DNA of 64,000 bases from an uncultured Lachnospiraceae bacterium (lineage in GTDB: Bacteria > Bacillota > Clostridia > Lachnospirales > Lachnospiraceae): contig CAJTTT010000001.1 in NCBI GenBank assembly GCA_910579285.1, forward strand, positions 62,001 to 126,000, written 5' to 3'. Within the stretch, counting starts at the first letter, position 1; every line of letters starts with the position of its first letter. Positions 51,483 to 59,976 of the stretch are shown here, in pieces. Position numbers and translations under genes: made by a program. The notes under the pieces are model-generated. The model made no database searches. It worked only from the letters and a program-made list of their open reading frames with translations, and was not told the DNA's origin.

Positions 51483-51881
51483 ATGAATGTAGCAGAATTG
51501 GTTAGGCATCCTGCACAACTGATCCATGTTGAAACGGTTCGGTTCAGTGCAGAGAAGAAATCGCAGACGGTGAGCCGGGAATTTAATGTGGAGGCCAGCA
51601 CGGAAGGGGAAAGTATAGATGAAAACACGGGGAAATCACATATTAGAATAAAAGTGTACAATGATGATTTTTGGGTGGAAGAAGAAAAGGTCGGCGTATT
51701 TCAGTTTGAAGACAAATCAATGGATCCGCAAACAGCGGTTCGTTTTATGGAAGTCCAGGGATTACGGATTTTGTGGTCGTATGTCAGGGAGGATTTGTAT
51801 TCTATCACGGCAAAGATGCTTGAAGTGCCCGTTATGCTTCCTACGATTGATGTTATGCAGACGGTGGAGAAAGCGAAATAG
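51483..51881 (+). CDS. SecB-like chaperone family protein
   Basis: 132 residues. The C-terminal stretch GLRILWSYVREDLYSITAKM followed by VPVMLPTI closely matches, in pattern, the end of SecB and especially the SecB-like chaperone Rv1957 of a Mycobacterium toxin-antitoxin-chaperone system (ALYPYIREYVYDLT and following). The N-terminal beta-rich part alternates as in SecB (IRIKVYNDDFWVEEEKVGVFQFED). A Firmicutes chromosome normally has no housekeeping SecB, so a specialised chaperone is more likely. RBS AAAAGGAGGAC is strong. It ends 2 bp before the PD-(D/E)XK-like gene, indicating joint expression. Assignment rests on pattern matching by eye. Confidence 0.65.
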   Translation: MNVAELVRHPAQLIHVETVRFSAEKKSQTVSREFNVEASTEGESIDENTGKSHIRIKVYNDDFWVEEEKVGVFQFEDKSMDPQTAVRFMEVQGLRILWSYVREDLYSITAKMLEVPVMLPTIDVMQTVEKAK

Positions 51882-51883
51882 CT

Positions 51884-52702
51884 ATGAAAGTGAGGCTGAA
51901 ACGGACAGATAAAGACTACTATGGTGTTGGCGAGTATATTTTACCAGTGGTTGAGGCGGCGGCAAAATATGATCAGTTTATTCAGATCCTGTGTGAGATA
52001 CTCAATACTTTTGATACCTTTAGTGAGGATATTGTCAATAAGGTAAAAAAGACGCTGGAATTAGAAAAGTATAAAATCAACGAGGGAGACGAAACCGTAA
52101 AAGAGGACTATAAGCTGTTTGCCAATAGGCTGGAAACGTTTTACTGGCATGTGGTTGACTATGAGTTTGCTGAGGAAGTCAAAAAATTTGATCAGGACCT
52201 ATACCAGGAGAAACGCCTGTATCATACAGATTACAGGCTGGGGAGGTACAGAGGAATACTATTTGAAGTATTGATTGACGCGCTTGTCAAGAATAGATAC
52301 CAGGGAAACGGAAAACGATATGCAACCGGCTGTACGATACGCATAAATGGATGCCCTATTTTGGCACAGTATGGATTCGGTAATTCCAGGCATAAGGAAA
52401 CTCTTGATGTTGCCGGCTGGGATGAGAGAATGCAGTATGGTGAATTTTATGAATGCAAGGTTAATCCCAAGCGCTTTGAAAATCCCAATTATCATTTTTT
52501 TATGGAAATAAAAAAGGCGCTGGATGCAGACAGCAGAGTGAAATACATACTGGCGCTGGTGAGCGCAGATTCAACTAGGAATTTGAAAGCGCAGAAAGAA
52601 TGCCTGGAGGAAGAAGATACCGATTGTAATATTGATTTTGAATTGATTGGGAGAGAAGGCATTTTTGGTATTTCACAATATGTGATTTCTGAGATCGCAT
52701 GA
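51884..52702 (+). CDS. Putative PD-(D/E)XK nuclease-like protein
   Basis: 272 residues, not recognised as a named family. A possible nuclease core is visible: Glu128 in RGILFEVLID, Asp175 in ETLDVAGWDE, and Glu190-Cys-Lys192 in EFYECKVNP, in the order and spacing of PD-(D/E)XK enzymes. Residues 1-110 are helical and charged and may sense a partner. No membrane segment. ATG 51884 lies 2 bp after the SecB-like gene, with GGAGAAAG as RBS inside that gene. A nuclease kept in check by a SecB-like chaperone would fit a toxin or defence effector. That is inference; a non-nuclease role is possible. Confidence 0.55.
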   Translation: MKVRLKRTDKDYYGVGEYILPVVEAAAKYDQFIQILCEILNTFDTFSEDIVNKVKKTLELEKYKINEGDETVKEDYKLFANRLETFYWHVVDYEFAEEVKKFDQDLYQEKRLYHTDYRLGRYRGILFEVLIDALVKNRYQGNGKRYATGCTIRINGCPILAQYGFGNSRHKETLDVAGWDERMQYGEFYECKVNPKRFENPNYHFFMEIKKALDADSRVKYILALVSADSTRNLKAQKECLEEEDTDCNIDFELIGREGIFGISQYVISEIA

Positions 52703-53069
52703 GCGTGGAGCGGTCACTAAAATAACGACCGTGATTGTTCTTTTCAGAATACAATTCCCGCCGAACCTTTGCCATGAATTTACATAATTGTATATATATG
52801 ACGAATAAACCGCTATATTTGGTACATGTCGAACGAAAGTCCTAAAATTTTATAGGCAAAGTGACGAAAAGGCTCTGGTTTTTTGGTGATATTGAGAGGG
52901 TGGGGCGACTTGACAAAAAAGGTGTCGGGCGATAGAATAGTTTACGATAAGGTGCGATGGGTGGCTCCGCTTATCTCACCTTATTCATGTAAACTGGCCG
53001 CGGCTATCATTGATATCACCGTTGGCCGAGGCTAAAAATATATTATGAAAGAGGAGGAAAACACCAAGC
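52703..53069 (+). other. 367-bp intergenic region before the giant surface protein
   Basis: No gene is seen. The left part (to about 52905) is A/T-rich and begins with a weak hairpin (CGGTC/GACCG near 52711-52729) that may end the cassette transcript. A strong promoter lies at 52910. The leader after it, about 125 nt, has a hairpin (ATAAGGTG 52947-52954 with CACCTTAT 52977-52984) and a repeated TGGCCG(C/A)GG (52995-53003 and 53023-53031). The RBS GAGGAGG lies about 11 bases before ATG 53070. I could not match it to a known riboswitch. Confidence 0.7.
52910..52938 (+). promoter_or_regulatory. Strong promoter of the giant surface-protein gene
   Basis: Perfect TTGACA (52910-52915), 17-bp spacer, TAGAAT (52933-52938), the best sigma-A match in the window. 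Together with the very long coding region it suggests an abundant product. Confidence 0.8.
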
Positions 53070-56000
53070 ATGAAAAAAGTATTAAAGAAATTTAATCGCA
53101 CACTTTCTATCATGCTCGCAGCAGCTATGGTACTGACAATGGTACCGCAGACTGCAATGCCGGTTCTGGCAGCGGAGGAAGAGATCGAAGCTACGGCTGA
53201 AGTCGCTCCCGAGGTAGAGGAGTCTGAAGAGACTACAGAGACTACCGAGACCACTGAAGACGAGAACACGGCAGATGTGGGGGAGACAGGCGAAACGCCC
53301 GAAACTTCTACAGATGACGAGCAAATCGAAGAGGACGGGGAGGACTCTGAGGGCGATAACGACACACCTGTTATTGATCCTGCGGAGGATCCTGTAGAAG
53401 ACCCCGATGCAAACGTAGAGGAGCCTACAGAGGAAGAAGTTGTGGACCCCACAACCTCTGTTACAGATTCAACCACTATGAATGCTGGTGATTCACATAC
53501 GGTAACCTTCCCCGAAAGCCCGGAGGGATACACAGTTTCTGGCGATGCAAATGCAACAGAGGGAACCGATTATACCTTTACTGTTACACCGGCAGCTGGC
53601 TGGGAAAACCCGACTGTGACATACAGTGTCGAAGGTGGTGATTCCAATCAGCCTCTTACAGGGGAAGGCACGAGCTACACGATTCCCGGAGATAAGATCA
53701 TTGGCAACGTTACCATCAGTGTGTCGGTAACCCGCATTACCCACAGCTTCACTGTCAATGTAGATGCGCCTGCCAACGTGCAGACCTTATCGTACAGTGT
53801 TGTCGATGGCGCACAGGATACGGCTCTCACATCGGGAACGTCTGTAACCGTTAACGAAGGCGATTCTCTCACCTTGAAAGTAGTGCCTGCTGATGGCTTT
53901 GACGTTGAGGTGAAAAAGGGAGAAACCGCTCTTACGGGAACGGAGAATGTATACACGATCGGCGCAGTGACAGCGGACATAGAAGTATCTGTTACCACGG
54001 CTAAAAACAGCTTTGCTGTTACGGAAGATATTACCAACAAGACAGAAACTGATCTGGCGGTAATCGAGTACCTGGATAACTGCGTGACCGGGGATCCGAA
54101 AAAGATCGCCAAGAATACCGCACTGAAGTTCAAGGTGAAAGCGGCAGAGAACGCTGATCTGACGGGCAAAAAGGTAGAAGTATCTTACACAGTTGGTTCC
54201 GGCGAAGCGGTTTCCCTGACGGCTGTCAACGATGTTTACACCGTGGAAGCTGCCAAGATCACAGACGATATCAAGCTTACCGTGACTGTTCGTGCATTTG
54301 CTGATGTAGTTGTTACTTTGACAGAAAATGCGAACATTACAGCGAAATATGCAACGGGAGCGACTCCGGCGGAAGGTGACTGGAAAGATCTGACACAGTC
54401 TGCTACCGTGAAAGAGGATGACATTTTCAATTTCAAACCTGTTGCCAATAAGTATTTCAAGATCACCGAAGTAAAGGCTGGCGAGGAAGTTCTGCAGGCG
54501 AAGGATGGCGTATACACCTTTACCGTGGCAGAGGCAGTTACCCTTACCGTTGCGGCTGAGCTGGATGCGGCACAGTGCAACACGCTGACTTTTGCTGTAG
54601 ATGGTGACAAGGATTCTGCTGAGGCAGTATTCAGTGTTTCCGCAAACGATGTTGGTAAGTTAGACGGCACCGTGGTTGAGGCGGGCAAGGCTGTTTCGGT
54701 TCCCAACGATACCGTTTCCCTGAAAGTAACACAGAGCAGCGGTTACAAAATCACAAAGATTAATGACAAAGAAGTGACCCCCAATGAGAATGGCGAAGTT
54801 ACTTATGAGGTTACCTTTACGAACAAAAAAGCAACCGTTAAGGTGACTACGGACGCTCTGGAATCCGTGAACGAAAACATCATCACCTTCAATAACACTG
54901 CATCTAATATGACGTATGCCGTTACCGGCGATGCCAATGTTGAAAAGGTTTCCGCAGATAAGTATACGGCGAAAAAGGGCGCGAAGAAGCTGCAGTTCAC
55001 GATCACTGCGACAGGTTCCTACGAGCCGGTTGTCACAAGGACTCCTGAAAAGGGGGAGGGCGCTCAAGAAGAACCCACGCCAGTTGCGCTTACTCCTGTT
55101 AAAACGACAGCTACTAAGACGGGCGCAACTTACGATTACATTGTGGCGGCGAGCCTGTTGAGCAATGATACGATCGCTATTGATCAGAAAGAAATTGAGA
55201 AGACCGTTACCATAAGCGGCGACACAAACGGTGTGACCGTTTTCGCCAGCGTAGACGGAAAAACAAAGAAGCCCGATCAGGCTAATGACAAGCAGTATAC
55301 CGTTCTGCAGAACGATACCATTGCCCTGCGGATTGCGGCAAAAGCAAATGTCGGCCTGGTGAAGGTAACCAGTAAAGTCGGCGCAGCCGGCAAGGAAACC
55401 ATCGCGAAGGTAACTAACGGCGTTGCCGCTCTGGAAGTTAAGGTGTCCGACGATGTGACGGTTACCGTTGAGACAGTGGATCAGTACACCGCTTCCAAGC
55501 TGAAAGACGATCAGGGCAATGCACTGATCATCGCAGACGTAAAGAAAAATGCTTACAATGTAAGCTATGACAAAACCTATACAGCAGACGTAGTCAAAGG
55601 TGTCGACAGTACGCCTGTAACCTTATCTGAAGTTAAGGTTCTGATTGGTAAGACGCCTGTTGCAGCCCAGGAGAATAAGACCGTTGCCACCGTTACAAAC
55701 GGTACGACGGCGACCATCAACCTGGCTAATGCCGTAACTACGGCTATCTCCGGCAAAGTCCTTACCGTTGAGCTGTACACGAAGGAAGGAATCGGCGATG
55801 AGGCGAAGGATGTTAAAGTAGGCTCCTATACGCTGAATGTGGATACCCTCGTGAAGGATATCAAGGTTGACAAGAAGGCGGCTCTGGTAGTATACCAGCC
55901 CATTGACACAGAAAAAGTTTACACAGTTACCGCCGCAAAGGGCGTGGATCTGAGCAGACTTGAGGCAGTAAAGGCAGATGAAAACGGTATTCTCGAGACC

Positions 56001-59000
56001 ATGACGTATGATAAGGAAACCGGGAAACTGACTGTAAAAGTAAAGGCTGACAAGACTGCGTTTGGCAAAAAAGCAACCATAACCGTATCTGAGAAAGATG
56101 GCGGTGCGGACGCAGCGAAAGCAACCGTTGAGATTAACGCAGTTGCACTGATCAACGAAATGACAAAGGAACCCGGCGTGAAGCTGGTAGCAGCGACAGA
56201 TATCGCCTTTAAGCTTACCCTGTCTTCTGATAAGAAGATCGAGAACGCGGTGAGTGAGAAGGTATACTACAAGGTCAACACAGTTGAGACCAACGATGGT
56301 AAAGATGTCGACGGCACTGCAAAAGTGACCTACATCCAGAGAAAGGGTGACAGCCAGAACGCATTCGTTACCGTAGCGAATGAAACGGTATCCGGCAATG
56401 GTCTCAAGCCCGGTGACGGCAAGGCCGCTTCTTACAAGGTAACCGCAACACTGGTACACACCAAGGATGAGCCTGTTGCAAATACGGAAATAACCGGCGA
56501 ACTTGGCAAGGGCAAAACATCCAAAGAGCAGGTACTGAAAACGCAGACCCCTGCTTACGAGGATAAACTGACCTTAAAGAAGGGTACGACAACGATCGCT
56601 ACCGGTCAGAAAGATGTAACCATCGCTACACCGAAGTTCAACAAATACACCACCTATCTGTCACTGACAGAGGATGCCAACGCTGTTCAGGATATTTCCT
56701 TTGCTGGCGATGCGGCTTTGACTGTAAAGACAAAGGATGTCGATGGCGATATTGTGATTCTGGCATCTGCTACAAATAAGACTGCACTGGGCAAGCATAC
56801 CATTCAGGTGACGGCAGCAGCGGCAGAGGGAGCGGCTCCTTCTACCACAACGGTTGTTGTGACTGTGGTAAGAGGTATCCACGAGTTAGAGGTAACCGTT
56901 CCCAGTGAGGACATTTACAAACCTGTTAAGAAGGCAGCAACCTTAAAGGCATCTGTCGTTTACAACGATGATGCTACCGGCAAAGATAAAGATGCTCAGC
57001 CTAAGAACAAGAAAGTGCTTTGGCAGGCGGTAGCCGTTGACGGAAGCGGCAATGTTAAGACGGATTCCAATGATAATGCGGTAGCCTTTGATGGCGTTAC
57101 CGTAAAGAACGGTACAGTAACCGTAAACAAAGATTATATCATTCACGGTGATGAGAGTGCGCCGGAAGAAGATCAGTTCAAGATCATGGTAACCGCTGAC
57201 AATACGGCAAAAGCTTTCGCCGGAAAAGATGATGACGACAAAGCAATCGTAGGTTACAGCCCGGTTATCACCATCACCAACAAGGGTGCGGATTTGAACA
57301 CCATCGTACTCGTTGGCAAAGACAATAAGGTAATCGCAACAAGTGTTCGTGGCAGCAAGGAGGAACTGCCTGTAACGGCAACCGACTTGAACGGCGCGAA
57401 AGTAAAAGTGCTTCCCGCAGGCGTGAAGGCAACCGAGAATGACGGCACTTATGCAGCGGCAGCTTCCGCTAAGGAAATCAAGATTGAGAACCTGAGCTAC
57501 AAGTCCAGCAAGGCGAAAGACTTAGTCGTTAACCAGGGCGAAACGGATGTCACCCTTGCAGTGAACAAGGCAAACATCAAGGCAAGCCTGACAGTTACCG
57601 CTAACGACGGCAGCAAGGCTAAGATCGAGATGAAGCTGAAAGTCGATTACGATGAAGTGGCTGAGGCGCAGACACTTGGATTACAGTTCTATCCTGTTTC
57701 TGTTGCAAACAGCGCTGGTGAACAGCTTGGTCAGGCATTAGCTTCTGAAGATACAAAGGCAATCACTTATGCCGGCACTACCAGACTGGCAGCGAAGGTT
57801 ATGGTAAAAACAGGCGAAACCTGGACTGCGGCTCCTGCTTTTGCGAACTATGAAATCAAGGTGAAAAGCGGCACGAAGCCCGAGATTGTTAACGGTGTTG
57901 CGAAATTTACCGCCCAGAAGAGGGAAGTAACTGTTACACTGACAGATAAGTCAAAACCGAAGGCTGATCAGAAACCTGTCGACTATGTGCTGACGAACAG
58001 CGACATCGACGAGACGACAAAAGATAAGGTGACGGCAAAGGTATCTGGCAATCTTCACAAAGTAGGAAAATCTTCTGAGCAGAAGGTAACCATCAATCTG
58101 GAGATGCCTAAGACGCTTGGCGAAACACTGAGCGGAAAAGCAGGCAAGAAGACGGCTGTGGTTGATCTTGACTGGACGAAGATGAATGCTAAGAACAGTG
58201 CAGACCTGTATTACTTCATGGACAGTCTGGAAGATAAGACATACGAGCTTACGAATTTGGCGGCAACTAAGGATGGCAAGAAGTATACGGCAAGCTTTGA
58301 TCTGAAATTTAAGAACAATGATAACATGAATTTCGGTCAGAACAGCTACGCACTGAAAGTGCTCGTGGGTGAGACAGCTACTGGTGACTCTGGTGAAACA
58401 TTTACCGTAGTTGCGGCGCCTGCAGCAGCGGCTGTCAAGGTGGATAAGACAAAAGCGCTTACCTTTGCACTGACATCCAGCTACACGCTGATTATGAAGG
58501 ATATGAAGGCAAGTGCATGGCTGACAGGTAAGACAAACGCTAAGAGCGACGATGAAATAGCCATTACTTACTTTGATGCGGATGAAGGTCTTGGCTTAAA
58601 GAACATGAACACCAAGGGCAAGACCAACAAGTTTACAGACTACTTTAAGATTTCTGATGACGGAAAACAGATCCAGTTTAAGGGCGGCGCTATGCCGGCA
58701 AAAGAGGATCTGACAGGATACCTTACCTATAAGGCGGAATCTGCAGTAGGTTACTATACGAACGGCAAGGGCACAGGCATCAATACGGTGAAAATTACCG
58801 TAAAGATTGACGAGAAAAAGACGTCTGCTACCTATGCACAGCCTACAAGCGGCGCACTGCCGGAAATTGGTAATGTAAAAGACCAGAAGACTACAGTTAA
58901 CATTTTGGCAAAAGTGGGTAAGAGTAGCAGCTGGGCAGATTTGGCGTATGTCGCTGTTAAATCGGATGATGCAGTTTCCAAGAACTTTGCCGCGGAAGTA

Positions 59001-59861
59001 ACGGGCAAGGATGGAGGCATTCAGTTAACCTATAAAGGTGACGATGCTTTAAAGCTGAATCAGACACTTTCCATCAAGCTGTTTATTGTGCCGACAAACA
59101 GCTATTATACAGCAGAGATCGCGGCTGAGAAAGATACGGTTAAGCAGGCTGAGCTGATTGCGAAGTACGGTATCGCGCTGACTGTAAAGGTAAAAACCGT
59201 AGAAGTAAAGAGCCCGACAGATGAGGCAAAGGCAGCTCTGGAAGCATGGCTGACAAAGGTAAACACGGACCAGCCCACATGGCTTAAGAACGGTCTGACC
59301 TCCGCAGATCTGCTCGCAAAGATTAGCGATGCGGATACAGGCGCAAAGTTAGGAACCGATGTGACCGTAGCAGTTGCCAAGAAGACGGATGCACCGAATG
59401 ATGATGACTATACGCTCACTGCGGCAACGCTGGAAAATGCTGGTTCCATTGCCGGAACACTGACAGTAACGGTCAAAGATGTAGAGCAGCCTGCCACAGC
59501 AGCGCTTGATCTGACCATTCCGGCAGGCGCGCTGACAAAGGACGAGGCAAAAACCGCAGTCCAGACAGCAGCTACCGTGACTGGTTACGCGGTTGACAAT
59601 GATGACCTTGCGGATGCTGATTCTAAGAAAGCGGCAAGCGATGCCATCTGTGCAGCAGCACAGGCAGTGCTTGGTGAGAAGTATTACACCGTTTCTGTAA
59701 AGGCAGAGCTGAGTGGTACAGCAGCGACAGAAAGTGGAGCAGGAAATGCAACCATTACGCTTACCATCAAGGAAGCAGGCAATGACACAGACAACGGCGT
59801 AGACACAGATGCAATTACCTACACAATTGCGCAGCTTGAAGCGTCTACTCCCGAATCATAA
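53070..59861 (+). CDS. Giant secreted repeat protein A (2263 aa)
   Basis: Signal peptide (KKFNRTLSIMLAAAMVLTMV, cleavage after VLA near residue 35), an acidic Glu/Thr-rich linker (36-130), then about seven Ig-like beta modules of roughly 90 residues in 130-830, each opening with a strand like FTVNVDAPANVQTLSYSV and closing with DIEVSVTT or similar. Residues about 1034-2050 are homologous to the visible part of the convergent protein at 59977-64000. Shared blocks include VKL..ATDI, YYKV, VV.GI, ITNKGADLNTIVLV/AQELGNIVLV and the SYY....YGI block before 2050. The last 210 residues differ. There is no LPXTG, SLH or GW anchor, so cell attachment is unexplained. RBS GAGGAGG; strong own promoter. 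A structural surface-layer or adhesin role is inferred from size and composition only. Confidence 0.85.
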   Translation: MKKVLKKFNRTLSIMLAAAMVLTMVPQTAMPVLAAEEEIEATAEVAPEVEESEETTETTETTEDENTADVGETGETPETSTDDEQIEEDGEDSEGDNDTPVIDPAEDPVEDPDANVEEPTEEEVVDPTTSVTDSTTMNAGDSHTVTFPESPEGYTVSGDANATEGTDYTFTVTPAAGWENPTVTYSVEGGDSNQPLTGEGTSYTIPGDKIIGNVTISVSVTRITHSFTVNVDAPANVQTLSYSVVDGAQDTALTSGTSVTVNEGDSLTLKVVPADGFDVEVKKGETALTGTENVYTIGAVTADIEVSVTTAKNSFAVTEDITNKTETDLAVIEYLDNCVTGDPKKIAKNTALKFKVKAAENADLTGKKVEVSYTVGSGEAVSLTAVNDVYTVEAAKITDDIKLTVTVRAFADVVVTLTENANITAKYATGATPAEGDWKDLTQSATVKEDDIFNFKPVANKYFKITEVKAGEEVLQAKDGVYTFTVAEAVTLTVAAELDAAQCNTLTFAVDGDKDSAEAVFSVSANDVGKLDGTVVEAGKAVSVPNDTVSLKVTQSSGYKITKINDKEVTPNENGEVTYEVTFTNKKATVKVTTDALESVNENIITFNNTASNMTYAVTGDANVEKVSADKYTAKKGAKKLQFTITATGSYEPVVTRTPEKGEGAQEEPTPVALTPVKTTATKTGATYDYIVAASLLSNDTIAIDQKEIEKTVTISGDTNGVTVFASVDGKTKKPDQANDKQYTVLQNDTIALRIAAKANVGLVKVTSKVGAAGKETIAKVTNGVAALEVKVSDDVTVTVETVDQYTASKLKDDQGNALIIADVKKNAYNVSYDKTYTADVVKGVDSTPVTLSEVKVLIGKTPVAAQENKTVATVTNGTTATINLANAVTTAISGKVLTVELYTKEGIGDEAKDVKVGSYTLNVDTLVKDIKVDKKAALVVYQPIDTEKVYTVTAAKGVDLSRLEAVKADENGILETMTYDKETGKLTVKVKADKTAFGKKATITVSEKDGGADAAKATVEINAVALINEMTKEPGVKLVAATDIAFKLTLSSDKKIENAVSEKVYYKVNTVETNDGKDVDGTAKVTYIQRKGDSQNAFVTVANETVSGNGLKPGDGKAASYKVTATLVHTKDEPVANTEITGELGKGKTSKEQVLKTQTPAYEDKLTLKKGTTTIATGQKDVTIATPKFNKYTTYLSLTEDANAVQDISFAGDAALTVKTKDVDGDIVILASATNKTALGKHTIQVTAAAAEGAAPSTTTVVVTVVRGIHELEVTVPSEDIYKPVKKAATLKASVVYNDDATGKDKDAQPKNKKVLWQAVAVDGSGNVKTDSNDNAVAFDGVTVKNGTVTVNKDYIIHGDESAPEEDQFKIMVTADNTAKAFAGKDDDDKAIVGYSPVITITNKGADLNTIVLVGKDNKVIATSVRGSKEELPVTATDLNGAKVKVLPAGVKATENDGTYAAAASAKEIKIENLSYKSSKAKDLVVNQGETDVTLAVNKANIKASLTVTANDGSKAKIEMKLKVDYDEVAEAQTLGLQFYPVSVANSAGEQLGQALASEDTKAITYAGTTRLAAKVMVKTGETWTAAPAFANYEIKVKSGTKPEIVNGVAKFTAQKREVTVTLTDKSKPKADQKPVDYVLTNSDIDETTKDKVTAKVSGNLHKVGKSSEQKVTINLEMPKTLGETLSGKAGKKTAVVDLDWTKMNAKNSADLYYFMDSLEDKTYELTNLAATKDGKKYTASFDLKFKNNDNMNFGQNSYALKVLVGETATGDSGETFTVVAAPAAAAVKVDKTKALTFALTSSYTLIMKDMKASAWLTGKTNAKSDDEIAITYFDADEGLGLKNMNTKGKTNKFTDYFKISDDGKQIQFKGGAMPAKEDLTGYLTYKAESAVGYYTNGKGTGINTVKITVKIDEKKTSATYAQPTSGALPEIGNVKDQKTTVNILAKVGKSSSWADLAYVAVKSDDAVSKNFAAEVTGKDGGIQLTYKGDDALKLNQTLSIKLFIVPTNSYYTAEIAAEKDTVKQAELIAKYGIALTVKVKTVEVKSPTDEAKAALEAWLTKVNTDQPTWLKNGLTSADLLAKISDADTGAKLGTDVTVAVAKKTDAPNDDDYTLTAATLENAGSIAGTLTVTVKDVEQPATAALDLTIPAGALTKDEAKTAVQTAATVTGYAVDNDDLADADSKKAASDAICAAAQAVLGEKYYTVSVKAELSGTAATESGAGNATITLTIKEAGNDTDNGVDTDAITYTIAQLEASTPES

Positions 59862-59927
59862 GTTCCCGATCCTGTCATGCGAAACAGCGTGTCAGACAGC
59901 GGAACGAATATGAAAAAATAATAGAAT

Positions 59928-59958
59928 CGCCCCGGGTATCATGCCCGGGGCGTTCTTT
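59928..59958. terminator. Bidirectional terminator between the two giant surface-protein genes
   Basis: CGCCCCGGG and CCCGGGGCG form a very strong GC stem around a short loop; TTCTTTT follows on the + strand, and on the minus strand an A/T-rich tail ends in TATTTTTT. It separates two convergent genes. Confidence 0.88.
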
Positions 59959-59976
59959 TGGTTCACTGTGTGTTTC

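Noticed and set aside
50953..52702. Prophage remnant
   Set aside because: There is no integrase, attachment repeat, structural or lysis gene near the cassette.
52840..52945. Possible c-di-GMP riboswitch before giant protein A (GGCAAA, GACGAAAAGGC)
   Set aside because: The order and spacing of the conserved bases do not match the GEMM consensus, and the stretch lies upstream of the predicted promoter, so it would not be in the transcript.
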